From assembly GCF_002101705.1 (NCBI RefSeq), contig NZ_LQPC01000030.1, forward strand, positions 62,001 to 126,000: a stretch of 64,000 nucleotides of DNA. The letters are read 5' to 3'. The position numbers were made by a program, and so were the translations under genes. Source of the DNA: Mycolicibacterium iranicum (GTDB lineage: Bacteria; Actinomycetota; Actinomycetes; Mycobacteriales; Mycobacteriaceae). Shown piece after piece: positions 38,331 to 47,493 of this stretch. A model generated the notes under the pieces. The model had not been told where the DNA came from. It saw only the letters and a list, made by a program, of their open reading frames with translations, and searched no databases. Each line of letters opens with the position of its first letter. Within the stretch, counting starts at the first letter, position 1.

Positions 38331-39464
38331 ATGAAGACCAAAGGCGCTCTGATCTGGGAATTCAACCAGCCGTGGTCGATCGAGGAGATCGAGATCGGCG
38401 ACCCCGTCAAGGACGAGGTCAAGATTCAGATGGAAGCGTCGGGCATGTGCCATTCCGACCACCACCTGGTGACCGGAGACATCCCGATGGCAGGTTTCCC
38501 GGTGCTGGGCGGCCACGAGGGCGCCGGTGTCGTCACCGAGGTCGGCCCCGGCGTCGAGGGGCTGGAGCCCGGCGACCATGTGGTGCTGTCGTTCATCCCC
38601 TCGTGCGGTGCGTGCCCGTCGTGTCAGTCCGGTCTGCGCAACCTGTGCGACCTGGGCGCGATGCTGCTACAGGGCACCGCGGTCTCCGACAACACCCACC
38701 GCATCCACGCGGCCAAGGACGGCACCCCCGTCATCCCGATGACCCTGCTGGGCACCTTCAGCCCGTACATGGTCGTGCACAAGAGCTCGGTCGTGAAGAT
38801 CGACCCGTCCATCCCGTTCGAGGTGGCCTGCCTCGTCGGCTGCGGCGTGACGACGGGCTACGGCTCGGCGGTCCGCAGCGCGAACGTCCGCCCGGGCGAC
38901 GACGTCGTCATCGCCGGCATCGGCGGCGTGGGCATGGGCGCCCTGCAGGGTGCGCTCAACGCAGGTGCACGCAACATCTTCGCGGTGGACCCGGTGGAGT
39001 GGAAGCGCGACCAGGCGCTGAAGTTCGGCGCCACGCACGCCTACCCCGACATCTTCAGCGCGATGGCCGGCGTCGCCGAGGTCACCCAGGGACGGATGGC
39101 CGCCAAGACGATCATCACCACCGGCGAGCTGCACGGTGAGGAGATCGACAACTACCTCAACATCACCGCCAAGGGCGGCACCTGCGTGGTCACCGCCGTC
39201 GCCAACATGGCGAAGTCGGATGTGACGCTGAACCTGTCGATGCTGACGCTGCTGCAGAAGAACCTGCAGGGCACCATCTTCGGTGGCGGCAACCCGCACC
39301 ACGACATTCCCCAGCTGCTGTCGATGTACAAGGCGGGCAGGCTCAACCTGGACGACATGGTCACCCGGCAGTACAAGCTGGAGCAGATCAACGACGGCTA
39401 CAGGGACATGCTGGAGGGCCGCAACATCCGCGGCGTCATCCGCTACACCGACGCCGACCGGTAA
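38331..39464 (+). CDS. adhB: NDMA-dependent zinc alcohol dehydrogenase (Rv0761c/AdhB-like)
   Basis: A 377-residue zinc alcohol dehydrogenase. Catalytic zinc ligands lie in GMCHSDHHLVTGD and GHEGAGVV, structural zinc cysteines in SCGACPSCQSGLRNLCD, and the Rossmann motif is VIAGIGGVGMGALQGA. It resembles the NDMA-dependent (Rxyl_3153-type) alcohol dehydrogenases, which are linked to the redox cofactor mycofactocin; that link is family knowledge. A Shine-Dalgarno AGGAGAG precedes the ATG, and a double palindrome upstream implies separate regulation from the CYP operon. Confidence 0.93.
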   Translation: MKTKGALIWEFNQPWSIEEIEIGDPVKDEVKIQMEASGMCHSDHHLVTGDIPMAGFPVLGGHEGAGVVTEVGPGVEGLEPGDHVVLSFIPSCGACPSCQSGLRNLCDLGAMLLQGTAVSDNTHRIHAAKDGTPVIPMTLLGTFSPYMVVHKSSVVKIDPSIPFEVACLVGCGVTTGYGSAVRSANVRPGDDVVIAGIGGVGMGALQGALNAGARNIFAVDPVEWKRDQALKFGATHAYPDIFSAMAGVAEVTQGRMAAKTIITTGELHGEEIDNYLNITAKGGTCVVTAVANMAKSDVTLNLSMLTLLQKNLQGTIFGGGNPHHDIPQLLSMYKAGRLNLDDMVTRQYKLEQINDGYRDMLEGRNIRGVIRYTDADR

Positions 39465-39472
39465 CCGACTCC

Positions 39473-39535
39473 CGCCGAAACTGCATTCCATGCGCGAAAG
39501 ATCGTGTGAATGCCTCGCGGAATGCAGTTTCGGCG
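39473..39535. repeat. Inverted repeat (GAAACTGCATTCC family) between adhB and KSI genes
   Basis: Perfect 17-bp arms CGCCGAAACTGCATTCC (39473-39489) and its complement (39519-39535). The core is identical to the repeat at 15374-15428. Here the flanking genes run in the same direction, so it may end adhB transcripts or separate the two genes by processing. Confidence 0.7.
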
Positions 39536-39553
39536 ACGAAAGAAGGAACTGCC

Positions 39554-39994
39554 ATGACCGAGACCGCAGCAGAACCTCATCTGTCCCCCGTCGTCGCGGC
39601 ATCACGCAACTCGTGGCGCTGTGTCCAGACCGGTGATCGCGAGGGCTGGCTCGCCCTGATGTCCGACGACGTCGTCGTCGAGGACCCGATCGGCGAGGCC
39701 GTCACCAACCCGGACGGCACGGGCGTGCGCGGCAAGGAAGCGCTGGCGGCTTTCTACGACACCAACATCGGCCCGAACCAGCTTCGGATCACCTGCGAAG
39801 AGACCTTCCCGTCGAGCAGTCCGACGGAAATCGCCTACATCCTGGTGCTGGAGACCACGTTCCCCAACGGGTTCGTCGCCACGGTGCGCGGCGTGTTCAC
39901 CTACCGCGTCGACGACGCCGGTCTGATCACCAATCTGCGCGGCTACTGGAACATGGATGCGATGACGTTCTCCGAGGTGGAGAAGAAGGATTAG
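39554..39994 (+). CDS. Ketosteroid-isomerase-like NTF2 protein (Rv0760c-like)
   Basis: A 146-residue NTF2-fold protein resembling steroid delta-isomerases: VVAASRNSWRCVQTGDREGWLALMSDDVVVEDPIGEA, GVRGKEALAAFYDTNIGPN and the C-terminal GLITNLRGYWNMDAMTF. Rv0760c, its positional counterpart, has a KSI-like structure and binds steroids. The ATG at 39554 follows AGAAGGA; a longer frame begins inside the inverted repeat and is less likely. The stop TAG overlaps the probable start of the next gene. Confidence 0.9.
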   Translation: MTETAAEPHLSPVVAASRNSWRCVQTGDREGWLALMSDDVVVEDPIGEAVTNPDGTGVRGKEALAAFYDTNIGPNQLRITCEETFPSSSPTEIAYILVLETTFPNGFVATVRGVFTYRVDDAGLITNLRGYWNMDAMTFSEVEKKD

Positions 39995-40838
39995 CGTCGC
40001 GGGCCGCGCGGCGGTCGTGGTCGGCGGCACCCGCGGAGTCGGGCTGGAAGTCGCCCGCCTGCTGGCCTCGCTCGGCGCCCGGGTCGTGGTCAACGGTCGC
40101 GACTCCGCCGCAGTCGCCGAAGCGGCGCAAGCTATCCCGAACAGCATCGGCCATGCGGGCTCACCCGCCGACCCGTCGGTGGCCGACACACTGATCGACA
40201 CGTGCATCCGCGAATTCGGCAGCATCGACATTCTGATCAACTGCGCGGGCACCGCTGAGCCGATCGGGTCGTCGATCCGCAACGTCACCAGTACGCAGTT
40301 CCGAGAGCTGCTCGACGCGCACCTACTCACCACATTCGAGACCTGTCGTGCCGCCACTCCGCACATGGTGGCCCAAGGGTCCGGCGCCATCGTCAACACC
40401 AGTTCTTTTGCGTTCCTGGGTGATTACGGCGGCACGGGTTATCCGGCCGGTAAGGGCGCCGTCAACAGCCTGACGCTGGCGATCGCCGCGGAGCTGAAGG
40501 AGCACGGTGTGCGGGCCAACGTGGTGTGTCCCGGCGCGAAGACGCGGTTGTCGACCGGGCCGGACTACGAGGCGCACATCACGGAGCTCAACCGTCGCGG
40601 CCTGCTCGACGACGTCAGCTTTCAGGGCGCACTCGACGCCGCACCGCCGGAGTACGCGGCACCGACCTACGCCTACCTGGCCAGCGACCTCGCCGACGCC
40701 GTCACCGGCCAGATCTTCATCGCTGCGGGCGGATTCGTAGGACGATTCGACCGCCAGACGCCGTCGATCGTCGCCTACCGCGGCCACCACGACGAGCCAC
40801 CGTGGACCATCGAGGAGATCGCGGCGCAGGTGGTTTGA
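39990..40838 (+). CDS. SDR family oxidoreductase, possible ATT start
   Basis: An SDR of up to 282 residues: cofactor motif AAVVVGGTRGVGLEVARLL, NCAGTAEP, Ser in NTSSFAFL, Tyr/Lys in YPAGKGAV and C-terminal AVTGQIFIAAGGFVGRF. The first beta-strand of the Rossmann fold is encoded only if translation begins upstream of GTG 40017. In that frame the only codons between the previous stop (39963) and 40017 that could initiate include ATT at 39990, right after AGAAGAAGG and overlapping the KSI stop. GTG 40017 would give a 273-residue protein lacking that strand. Substrate unknown. Confidence 0.82.
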   Translation: MSVAGRAAVVVGGTRGVGLEVARLLASLGARVVVNGRDSAAVAEAAQAIPNSIGHAGSPADPSVADTLIDTCIREFGSIDILINCAGTAEPIGSSIRNVTSTQFRELLDAHLLTTFETCRAATPHMVAQGSGAIVNTSSFAFLGDYGGTGYPAGKGAVNSLTLAIAAELKEHGVRANVVCPGAKTRLSTGPDYEAHITELNRRGLLDDVSFQGALDAAPPEYAAPTYAYLASDLADAVTGQIFIAAGGFVGRFDRQTPSIVAYRGHHDEPPWTIEEIAAQVV

Positions 40839-40839
40839 A

Positions 40840-42486
<1,647 letters not shown>

Positions 42487-42502
42487 CCCGCCAGGCTAGA
42501 GC

Positions 42503-42551
42503 GAATCCGGTACGCAAAACGACGCTTACGGTGCATTTGCGCGCCGGATCC
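42503..42551. repeat. Imperfect inverted repeat in the divergent fadD/CDGP promoter region
   Basis: Arms 42503-42518 (GAATCCGGTACGCAAA) and 42536-42551 match at 13 of 16 positions. It lies upstream of both divergent starts, 18 bp from fadD and 24 bp from the CDGP gene, so it may be regulatory rather than a terminator. Confidence 0.5.
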
Positions 42552-42563
42552 ACGCCTGAGGCG

Positions 42564-42569
42564 TAGCTT
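42564..42569 (+). promoter_or_regulatory. -10 box, leaderless CDGP-gene promoter
   Basis: TAGCTT is followed by 6 nt and the ATG at 42576. Confidence 0.6.
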
Positions 42570-42575
42570 CGGTGG

Positions 42576-42875
42576 ATGCCCGCAGGGAAGCACCGAATCG
42601 CAGGAGGTGTGGCTGCCCTGCTGGTGGCCGCAGCGCCCATCATCGCCGCACCGCAGGCGAGCGCCGGCTGCATCTACGGAGGGCAGTTCCTCGGCAAGTG
42701 CGACGGCCCCATCCAACCGGACGGTAACTGGGAACGGTGCATCACCGTCGCGCGCTACGTACCTTCGGGCCTCAGCTCGCATCTGATCCCCGTGAAGAAC
42801 TGCCAGTTCATGGGACCCGCGATCCGGCCGGCCGATCCCAACTTCGCCGACCCCCCGGTGCACATAGCCCCGTAG
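42576..42875 (+). CDS. Small secreted CDGP-motif protein
   Basis: A 99-residue exported protein. Residues 1-30 are a Sec signal peptide (IAGGVAALLVAAAPIIAAPQASA), leaving a ~69-residue mature protein starting GCIYGG. The motif KCDGPIQPDGNWERC is typical of short CDGP-type mycobacterial secreted proteins; four cysteines probably form two disulfides. Function unknown. The start is supported by the leaderless -10 at 42564-42569. Confidence 0.85.
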   Translation: MPAGKHRIAGGVAALLVAAAPIIAAPQASAGCIYGGQFLGKCDGPIQPDGNWERCITVARYVPSGLSSHLIPVKNCQFMGPAIRPADPNFADPPVHIAP

Positions 42876-42886
42876 CAGTCCACTAG

Positions 42887-42892
42887 TAGCGT
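42887..42892 (+). promoter_or_regulatory. -10 box, leaderless HIT-gene promoter
   Basis: TAGCGT is followed by 7 nt and the ATG at 42900. Confidence 0.45.
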
Positions 42893-42899
42893 GGGCGCC

Positions 42900-43304
42900 A
42901 TGGCGACCATCTTCACCAAGATCATCAACCGCGAGATCCCCGGGAGATTCGTCTACGAAGACGACGACATCGTGGCGTTCCTGACGATCGCGCCGATGAC
43001 GCAGGGCCACACGCTGGTCGTACCGCGCGCCGAGATCGACAACTGGCAGGACGTCGAACCCGCCGTGTTCGCACGGGTCATGGAGGTCTCGCAGCTGATC
43101 GGCAAGGCGGTGTGCAAGGCCTTCGACACCGAGCGCTCAGGCGTCATCATCGCCGGGCTGGAGGTTCCGCACCTGCATGTGCACGTCTTCCCGGCCCGCA
43201 ACCTCTCCGACTTCGGTTTCGCCAACGTCGACAACAACCCGTCGCCGGAATCGCTCGACGAGGCCCAGACAAAAATCAAGGATGCGTTGGCGCAGCTGCG
43301 CTGA
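42900..43304 (+). CDS. HIT family nucleotide-binding hydrolase (Rv0759c-like)
   Basis: A 134-residue histidine-triad protein, a hydrolase or transferase of nucleoside phosphoramidates or similar compounds. The triad is HLHVHVF near residue 92, and the N-terminal [38 protein letters not shown] is classical. The ATG at 42900 is preferred over a GTG three codons upstream because the -10 box would overlap the latter. Its 3' end overlaps the phoR 3' end by 29 bp on the opposite strand. Confidence 0.94.
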   Translation: MATIFTKIINREIPGRFVYEDDDIVAFLTIAPMTQGHTLVVPRAEIDNWQDVEPAVFARVMEVSQLIGKAVCKAFDTERSGVIIAGLEVPHLHVHVFPARNLSDFGFANVDNNPSPESLDEAQTKIKDALAQLR

Positions 43305-44799
43305 CCGACACAGCCTCCTGCTCCTCGCGGGATCCTTCGTCCGTGGCGTCGGCGATGCGCGGCAGGCTCACCCGGAAACGGCAGCCGCAACCGGGTGCGG
43401 TGGTCACACTCACCCGGCCACCGTGGGCATAGACCAGCGAGTCGACGATCGACAAGCCGAGCCCGGTGCCGCCGCTGGCCCGCGCCCGTGACGAATCGGC
43501 CCGATAGAACCGCTCGAACACGCGTTGGGCATCCTCTGCGGTCATGCCAGGCCCTTCGTCGCACACCTCGACGACTGCGGCAGAGTCCTCGGTGCCGACC
43601 CGCACCGTCACGCCCGCGGTTTCCGGGGTGTGCTGCAGTGCATTGACGACGAGGTTGGACAGCACCTGCCGCAGGCGGGCCTCATCACCGAGGACCTCCG
43701 GGGTGCCCGGGCCGTCGAAGACCTCGATCCGGATGCGTCGTTTCGGCGCGATCGACTGCGCGTCGTGGACCGTGTCGCTGGCCAGCGCCAGCAAGTCGAC
43801 GCGGTGGTGCTCGAGGGGGCGCTGGGCATCGAGGCGAGCCAGCAGCAGCAGGTCCTCGACGAGTAAACCCATGCGCCGCGACTCACTTTCGATGCGACCC
43901 ATCAGCATCTCCACATCGCGGGCGGCGCCCTGCCGATACAGCTCGGCGAACCCGCGGATCGTCGTCAGCGGTGTGCGCAGTTCGTGGCTGGCGTCGGTGA
44001 TGAAGCGCCGCATGCGGTCCTCGGAACTGCGCGCCTGCTCTGCAGATGACTCCGAGGACGCCATCGCGCGCTGGATCTGGGCGAGCATCCCGTTGAGCGC
44101 CAACGACAACCGACCGACCTCGGTACGCGGATCGCGTTCGGGCACACGGCGATCCAGCTGGCCCGCGGCGATCGCGGCAGCCGTCTGCTCGACCTCGGAC
44201 AACGGGCGCAGGCTGCGATGCACCACCGCGTAGCCCGCGATACCGAGCACCAGCAGCACCGCCGCGCCGATGCCGACCTGGGCGTACACGAGCGAGCGCA
44301 TGGTCGACTTCACGTCGGACAGGTCGATGGCGACGGTCGTGAGCTCGCCGCGCAACCCGCGCACCGTCATCGCACGCCACTGCACGTCGGAGTGGTCGAC
44401 AGACCCGACCGTCACCGGTTCGGGTCCCACATTGTTGTCGGCCGGTAGCGCGGGTTCGGCCTCGCGGTCGTTGACGGCCATCCAGATGTGCCCGTCCGGG
44501 TCCATTCCGCGCACATAGAAGTCCGACGGTGGACGTGCCGGGTTGGGATCGTCCACAGGCGCCGTCGGCAGCCGCCGCGGAACCTGGGCCCAACCGCGGG
44601 AGGCATCGAGCAAGGTGTCGTCGACGCGGTTCATCAAGCTGTGATGCATGATCGTGGTGACCGCGATACCGGAGGCCAGCAACCCGCACGCCACCAGCAG
44701 CAGGGTGGCCGCAACCAGCCCCACACGAAGCGGGATACCGCGTCTCAGGCGCCTAGTTCCTCCGGCCACACCGCCATTGTCCAGATCAGCGCCATTCAT
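43276..44799 (-). CDS. phoR: Sensor histidine kinase PhoR
   Basis: A 507-residue membrane sensor kinase, partner of PhoP, which in mycobacteria governs complex lipid synthesis, acid response and virulence-related secretion. Two membrane helices (about residues 24-46 and 170-190) flank an extracytoplasmic sensor domain. A HAMP segment follows, then the phosphoacceptor His (about 272) in [12 protein letters not shown], the N-box VVNALQHTP, and the ATP-lid motifs DEGPGM and [10 protein letters not shown]. The 82 bp between phoP and phoR consist almost entirely of a 32-bp tandem repeat. The last 29 bp overlap the HIT gene. Confidence 0.96.
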   Translation of the reverse strand: MNGADLDNGGVAGGTRRLRRGIPLRVGLVAATLLLVACGLLASGIAVTTIMHHSLMNRVDDTLLDASRGWAQVPRRLPTAPVDDPNPARPPSDFYVRGMDPDGHIWMAVNDREAEPALPADNNVGPEPVTVGSVDHSDVQWRAMTVRGLRGELTTVAIDLSDVKSTMRSLVYAQVGIGAAVLLVLGIAGYAVVHRSLRPLSEVEQTAAAIAAGQLDRRVPERDPRTEVGRLSLALNGMLAQIQRAMASSESSAEQARSSEDRMRRFITDASHELRTPLTTIRGFAELYRQGAARDVEMLMGRIESESRRMGLLVEDLLLLARLDAQRPLEHHRVDLLALASDTVHDAQSIAPKRRIRIEVFDGPGTPEVLGDEARLRQVLSNLVVNALQHTPETAGVTVRVGTEDSAAVVEVCDEGPGMTAEDAQRVFERFYRADSSRARASGGTGLGLSIVDSLVYAHGGRVSVTTAPGCGCRFRVSLPRIADATDEGSREEQEAVSVSAAAPTHP

Positions 44800-44887
44800 G
44801 GCTCTTCGCGCAAGCGCTCATCGTCATCCTCGGCTCTTCGCGCAAGCGCTCATCGTCATCCTCGGCTCTTCGCGCAAGCGCTCATCG
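44800..44887. repeat. 32-bp tandem direct repeat (2.75 copies) between phoP and phoR
   Basis: Copies at 44800-44831 and 44832-44863 are identical; a third partial copy (24 bp) spans 44864-44887. The unit contains GGCTCTTCGCGCAAGCGCTC followed by ATCGTCATCCTC. The third copy covers the phoP stop codon, and the first abuts the phoR ATG. A 24-bp relative lies at 30984-31007. Confidence 0.95.
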
Positions 44888-45598
44888 CGGTTCCCGCAGG
44901 ACGTAGCCCACACCCCGCAGCGTATGCAGCAACCGCTTCTCGCCCGTGTCGATCTTGCGGCGCAGGTAGGACACATAGGACTCGACGACGTTCACGTCGC
45001 CACCGAAGTCGTAGCGCCACACGTGGTCGAGGATCTTCGGCTTCGACAGCACGGTCCCTGCATTGATGATGAAGTAGCGCAGCAGGGTGAATTCGGTCGG
45101 CGACAGGGAGACGGGCTCGCCGGCCTTCCATACCTCGTGGGTGTCCTCGTCGAGCTCGATATCGGCGAACGTGAGCCGGGAGGTGCGCGGCTCCTGAACG
45201 CCGGCGCCGGACCGCCGCAGGATCACGCGCAGCCGCGCGACCACCTCTTCGAGACTGAACGGCTTGGTGACGTAGTCGTCGCCGCCGAGGGTCAGGCCTG
45301 CGATCTTGTCCTGCAGGGAGTCGCGGGCGGTGAGGAACAGGGCGGGCGCCTCGATGCCGTCGGCGCGGAGCCGGCGCAGCACTCCGAAGCCGTCCATACC
45401 CGGCATCATGACGTCGAGGATGATGGCGTCCGGACGCACTTCACGGGCCTTGTCCAAAGCGGCGGGACCGCTGGAGGCGGTGTGCACTTCGAAACCCTGG
45501 AACTTCAGGCTGACCGACAGAAGCTCGACGATGTTCGTCTCGTCGTCAACTACCAGCACGCGGGCCTCGGGAACGCTCTCTGGTACGGGCATAGCCAT
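44882..45598 (-). CDS. phoP: Response regulator PhoP
   Basis: A 238-residue OmpR-type regulator nearly identical in sequence to PhoP of M. tuberculosis beyond its N-terminus. The phosphoacceptor is Asp62 (IILDVMMPG), with acidic-pocket DD at 18-19 and Lys in VTKPFSLEE. The C-terminal winged helix has LLRYFIINAGTVLSKPKILDHVW and the recognition helix in DVNVVESYVSYLRRKID. The N-terminal tail before PEARVLVVDD is shorter and different from the 247-residue M. tuberculosis protein. A PhoP-type direct repeat lies in its own promoter. Confidence 0.97.
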   Translation of the reverse strand: MAMPVPESVPEARVLVVDDETNIVELLSVSLKFQGFEVHTASSGPAALDKAREVRPDAIILDVMMPGMDGFGVLRRLRADGIEAPALFLTARDSLQDKIAGLTLGGDDYVTKPFSLEEVVARLRVILRRSGAGVQEPRTSRLTFADIELDEDTHEVWKAGEPVSLSPTEFTLLRYFIINAGTVLSKPKILDHVWRYDFGGDVNVVESYVSYLRRKIDTGEKRLLHTLRGVGYVLREPR

Positions 45599-45643
45599 AG
45601 AACCTCATGTTTCTCTCTCCAGTTGGAAATGTGCTGCCCGCCA

Positions 45644-45661
45644 GCTGTGCACTTCCTGTGA
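45644..45661 (-). promoter_or_regulatory. PhoP box (direct repeat) in the phoP promoter
   Basis: On the minus strand TCACAGG-N4-GCACAGC matches the known PhoP consensus TCACAGC-N4-TCACAGC at 12 of 14 positions; a weaker third half-site (GGGCAGC) follows with the same spacing. It abuts a TAAACT -10 (45661-45666), which suggests autoregulation by PhoP. Confidence 0.75.
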
Positions 45662-45681
45662 GTTTATGCTTGCGCGGTCCA

Positions 45682-45687
45682 TAGACT
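45682..45687 (+). promoter_or_regulatory. -10 box, leaderless promoter of decapeptide-repeat gene
   Basis: TAGACT is followed by 6 nt and the ATG at 45694. The box lies 21 bp from the PhoP box of the divergent phoP promoter. Confidence 0.6.
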
Positions 45688-45693
45688 GGGCAA

Positions 45694-46428
45694 ATGAACC
45701 TCGGCAAATCCCTGACCGATCTTGCGTTCGCGCCGGTACGGGTGGGTCTGGCCGTGGCCGACGCCGGTCTCGGGGTGGCCAAGAGCGGTCTCGACATCGC
45801 GCAGCGCACCCTGGGCGACGGCCGGGACGTCGGGCGGCAGACCCCGACGTCGTTCGCCTCCATGCTGGGGATGCAGGATGCCGTTGACCGCGCGAACCGG
45901 CTGGCCAAGCTCATGGACGAGGACCAGCCACTGGGCCGAGCGCTGGCGCCCGGCGGCCCGATCGACCGACTGTTGCAGCCCGGCGGGGTGATCGACCGGC
46001 TGACCGCGCCCGGCGGTGCTCTGGACCGCATGACGCAGGAGGAGAGCGGGCTGATGCGGGCCATCGAGCCCGGAGGCCTCGTCGACCAACTGCTGTCCGA
46101 GGAAGGTCTCATCGACCGGCTCTTGGCCGAGGACGGCGTCGCCGACCGACTGTTCGCCGAAGGCGGTGTCGTGGATACCCTGACCGCGCGCAACGGGCCA
46201 CTCGAGCAACTCGCCGCGGTCGCCGACACCCTGAATCGACTCGCCCCCGGCCTGGAAGCCCTTGAGCCGACGATCGAGGCACTGCGCGAAGCCGTCATCG
46301 TATTGAGCCAGGTGGTCAACCCGCTGAGCAACATCGCCGACCGGATCCCGCTACCAGGCCGACGCCTCCGCGGCAGGCCCACCTCCCGGCCGGTGACCTC
46401 GCAGCGGATTGTCGACGCCGAGGACTAG
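45694..46428 (+). CDS. Decapeptide-repeat protein adjacent to phoP (Rv0756c-like)
   Basis: A 244-residue protein of unknown function, matching Rv0756c by position. Residues 1-80 are helical. From 81 to 190 the sequence is 11 tandem 10-residue repeats of the type D-R-L-L-x-x-x-G-x-[ILV], for example DRLLQPGGVI (91-100), DRLTAPGGAL (101-110), DRLLAEDGVA (141-150). A helical segment and a basic Arg/Pro tail follow. No signal peptide or membrane segment is seen. The repeat could form an elongated amphipathic or solenoid structure (inference). The stop interlocks with the HNH gene in CTAG. Confidence 0.87.
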   Translation: MNLGKSLTDLAFAPVRVGLAVADAGLGVAKSGLDIAQRTLGDGRDVGRQTPTSFASMLGMQDAVDRANRLAKLMDEDQPLGRALAPGGPIDRLLQPGGVIDRLTAPGGALDRMTQEESGLMRAIEPGGLVDQLLSEEGLIDRLLAEDGVADRLFAEGGVVDTLTARNGPLEQLAAVADTLNRLAPGLEALEPTIEALREAVIVLSQVVNPLSNIADRIPLPGRRLRGRPTSRPVTSQRIVDAED

Positions 46429-46835
46429 TAGGACTGCCCGTCCGCGTACCGCTGCCGACGGTAGTAGCGGCCCTTTCCGCGATTCTTCGCCTTGTAGGTT
46501 GGCAGCTGACTGTCGCAGTTGGGGCAGATCAGCCGCAGGTTCTCGCGGCGATCATTGGTCGGGTCGCCGTCGATGTGGTCGATTATCAACTCCAGGGTCA
46601 GGCTGTTCCACGAATTCTTGAGGCCGCAAACGGCGCAGCAACCACTTTGTTGCTCGTACAGGTAGTCGCGCACAAAGTGCCCCTGACGAGACTTGCCCCC
46701 ACTACACACGCCTGTCTCAAGCCAGGCTTGCAGCAGCAATCGACGCTGATATGACTGCTGACATGCGTTGCTGCAGAACACTTTTTGCTGCCGCTTCTGA
46801 AGTTCGGCGCCACAACCAAGACAGGTCCTCGACAC
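46425..46835 (-). CDS. HNH endonuclease-like zinc protein, paralogue 1
   Basis: A 136-residue protein. An N-terminal zinc-ribbon-like CLGCG...VFCSNAC is followed by QQSYQRR, a middle QSGCCAVCGLKN, the HNH core LIIDHIDGDPTNDRRENLRLICPNCDSQL, and a basic tail rich in Arg/Lys. The His-Asn-(His/Cys) arrangement is that of HNH nucleases; the target is unknown. The GTG start has a TAACGT -10 six nt upstream. It is divergent from a paralogue at 47034 with a tRNA-Thr gene between them. Its stop shares CTAG with the convergent decapeptide gene. Confidence 0.88.
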   Translation of the reverse strand: MSRTCLGCGAELQKRQQKVFCSNACQQSYQRRLLLQAWLETGVCSGGKSRQGHFVRDYLYEQQSGCCAVCGLKNSWNSLTLELIIDHIDGDPTNDRRENLRLICPNCDSQLPTYKAKNRGKGRYYRRQRYADGQSY

Positions 46836-46841
46836 GTTCTG

Positions 46842-46847
46842 ACGTTA
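46842..46847 (-). promoter_or_regulatory. -10 box, leaderless HNH paralogue 1 promoter
   Basis: TAACGT is followed by 6 nt and the GTG at 46835; it parallels the TAACCT box of paralogue 2. Confidence 0.55.
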
Positions 46848-46911
46848 TCCGCGAGCACCGACAACATCCTGTTTCGCGGGGCTATAGAATCTGACACGTC
46901 CTCGCGGACAC

Positions 46912-46986
46912 GCCTCCTTAGCTCAGTGGTAGAGCGTTCGCCTTGTAAGCGGAATGTCATCGGTTCAATCCCGATAGGAGGCTCCA
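46912..46986 (+). tRNA. tRNA-Thr (anticodon TGT)
   Basis: A full cloverleaf can be folded: acceptor GCCTCCT pairs with AGGAGGC, D-arm GCTC/GAGC, anticodon stem TTCGC/GCGGA with loop CTTGTAA, and T-arm ATCGG-TTCAATC-CCGAT. Anticodon TGT reads ACA (threonine). The 3' CCA is encoded at 46984-46986. It stands between two divergent HNH genes. Confidence 0.96.
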
Positions 46987-47021
46987 CGAATCGGCTCAAG
47001 CCGGTTGTCGGTGGCGCCCCA

Positions 47022-47027
47022 TAACCT
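47022..47027 (+). promoter_or_regulatory. -10 box, leaderless HNH paralogue 2 promoter
   Basis: TAACCT is followed by 6 nt and the ATG at 47034. Confidence 0.55.
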
Positions 47028-47033
47028 GTCGAC

Positions 47034-47438
47034 ATGAGAGAGTGCCGCAGTTGCGGTTCGCCACTTCTGAAGCGTAGTCAAAAGGTGTTCTGCAGCAACG
47101 CATGCCAAGCATCGGCGCGACGCGCTTCGGGCACACAGCGCTGGCTGGAATCCGGCGAAGCGTGGATCGACGGTCGCCGCAATCACTACATTCGGCAGTA
47201 CCTGTCCAGCGCTCAATCCGGTTGCTGCGCGATCTGCGCAGGACCCAACGTGTGGCTTGGTACGCCCCTGGCGTTCGTCGTGGACCACATCGATGGCAAT
47301 CCGTCGAATAATCGGCGCGACAATTTGCGGCTGATTTGCCCCAATTGCGACAGCCAGTTGCCTACCTACAAGAGCCGCAACCGCGGGAAGGGGCGTCACT
47401 CCCGGCGACAGCGGTACGCCAACCGACAATCCTTCTGA
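47034..47438 (+). CDS. HNH endonuclease-like zinc protein, paralogue 2
   Basis: A 134-residue paralogue of the 46425-46835 product: CRSCGSPLLKRSQKVFCSNACQ, WLESG, NHYIRQYL, QSGCCAICAGPN, then VVDHIDGNPSNNRRDNLRLICPNCDSQLPTYK and a basic tail GKGRHSRRQRYANRQS. The shared blocks cover the full length, so the two genes arose by duplication with inversion around the tRNA. A decayed lldD-like gene follows 55 bp downstream. Confidence 0.88.
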   Translation: MRECRSCGSPLLKRSQKVFCSNACQASARRASGTQRWLESGEAWIDGRRNHYIRQYLSSAQSGCCAICAGPNVWLGTPLAFVVDHIDGNPSNNRRDNLRLICPNCDSQLPTYKSRNRGKGRHSRRQRYANRQSF

Positions 47439-47493
47439 CCTCCGCGGTCCGGCGCGATCTATAACGATCACTGCGGTTGATCAATGACGCTTT

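Noticed and set aside
44800..44887. CRISPR-like array
   Set aside because: The 32-bp units are directly adjacent with no spacers and no cas genes are in the window; it is a simple tandem repeat.
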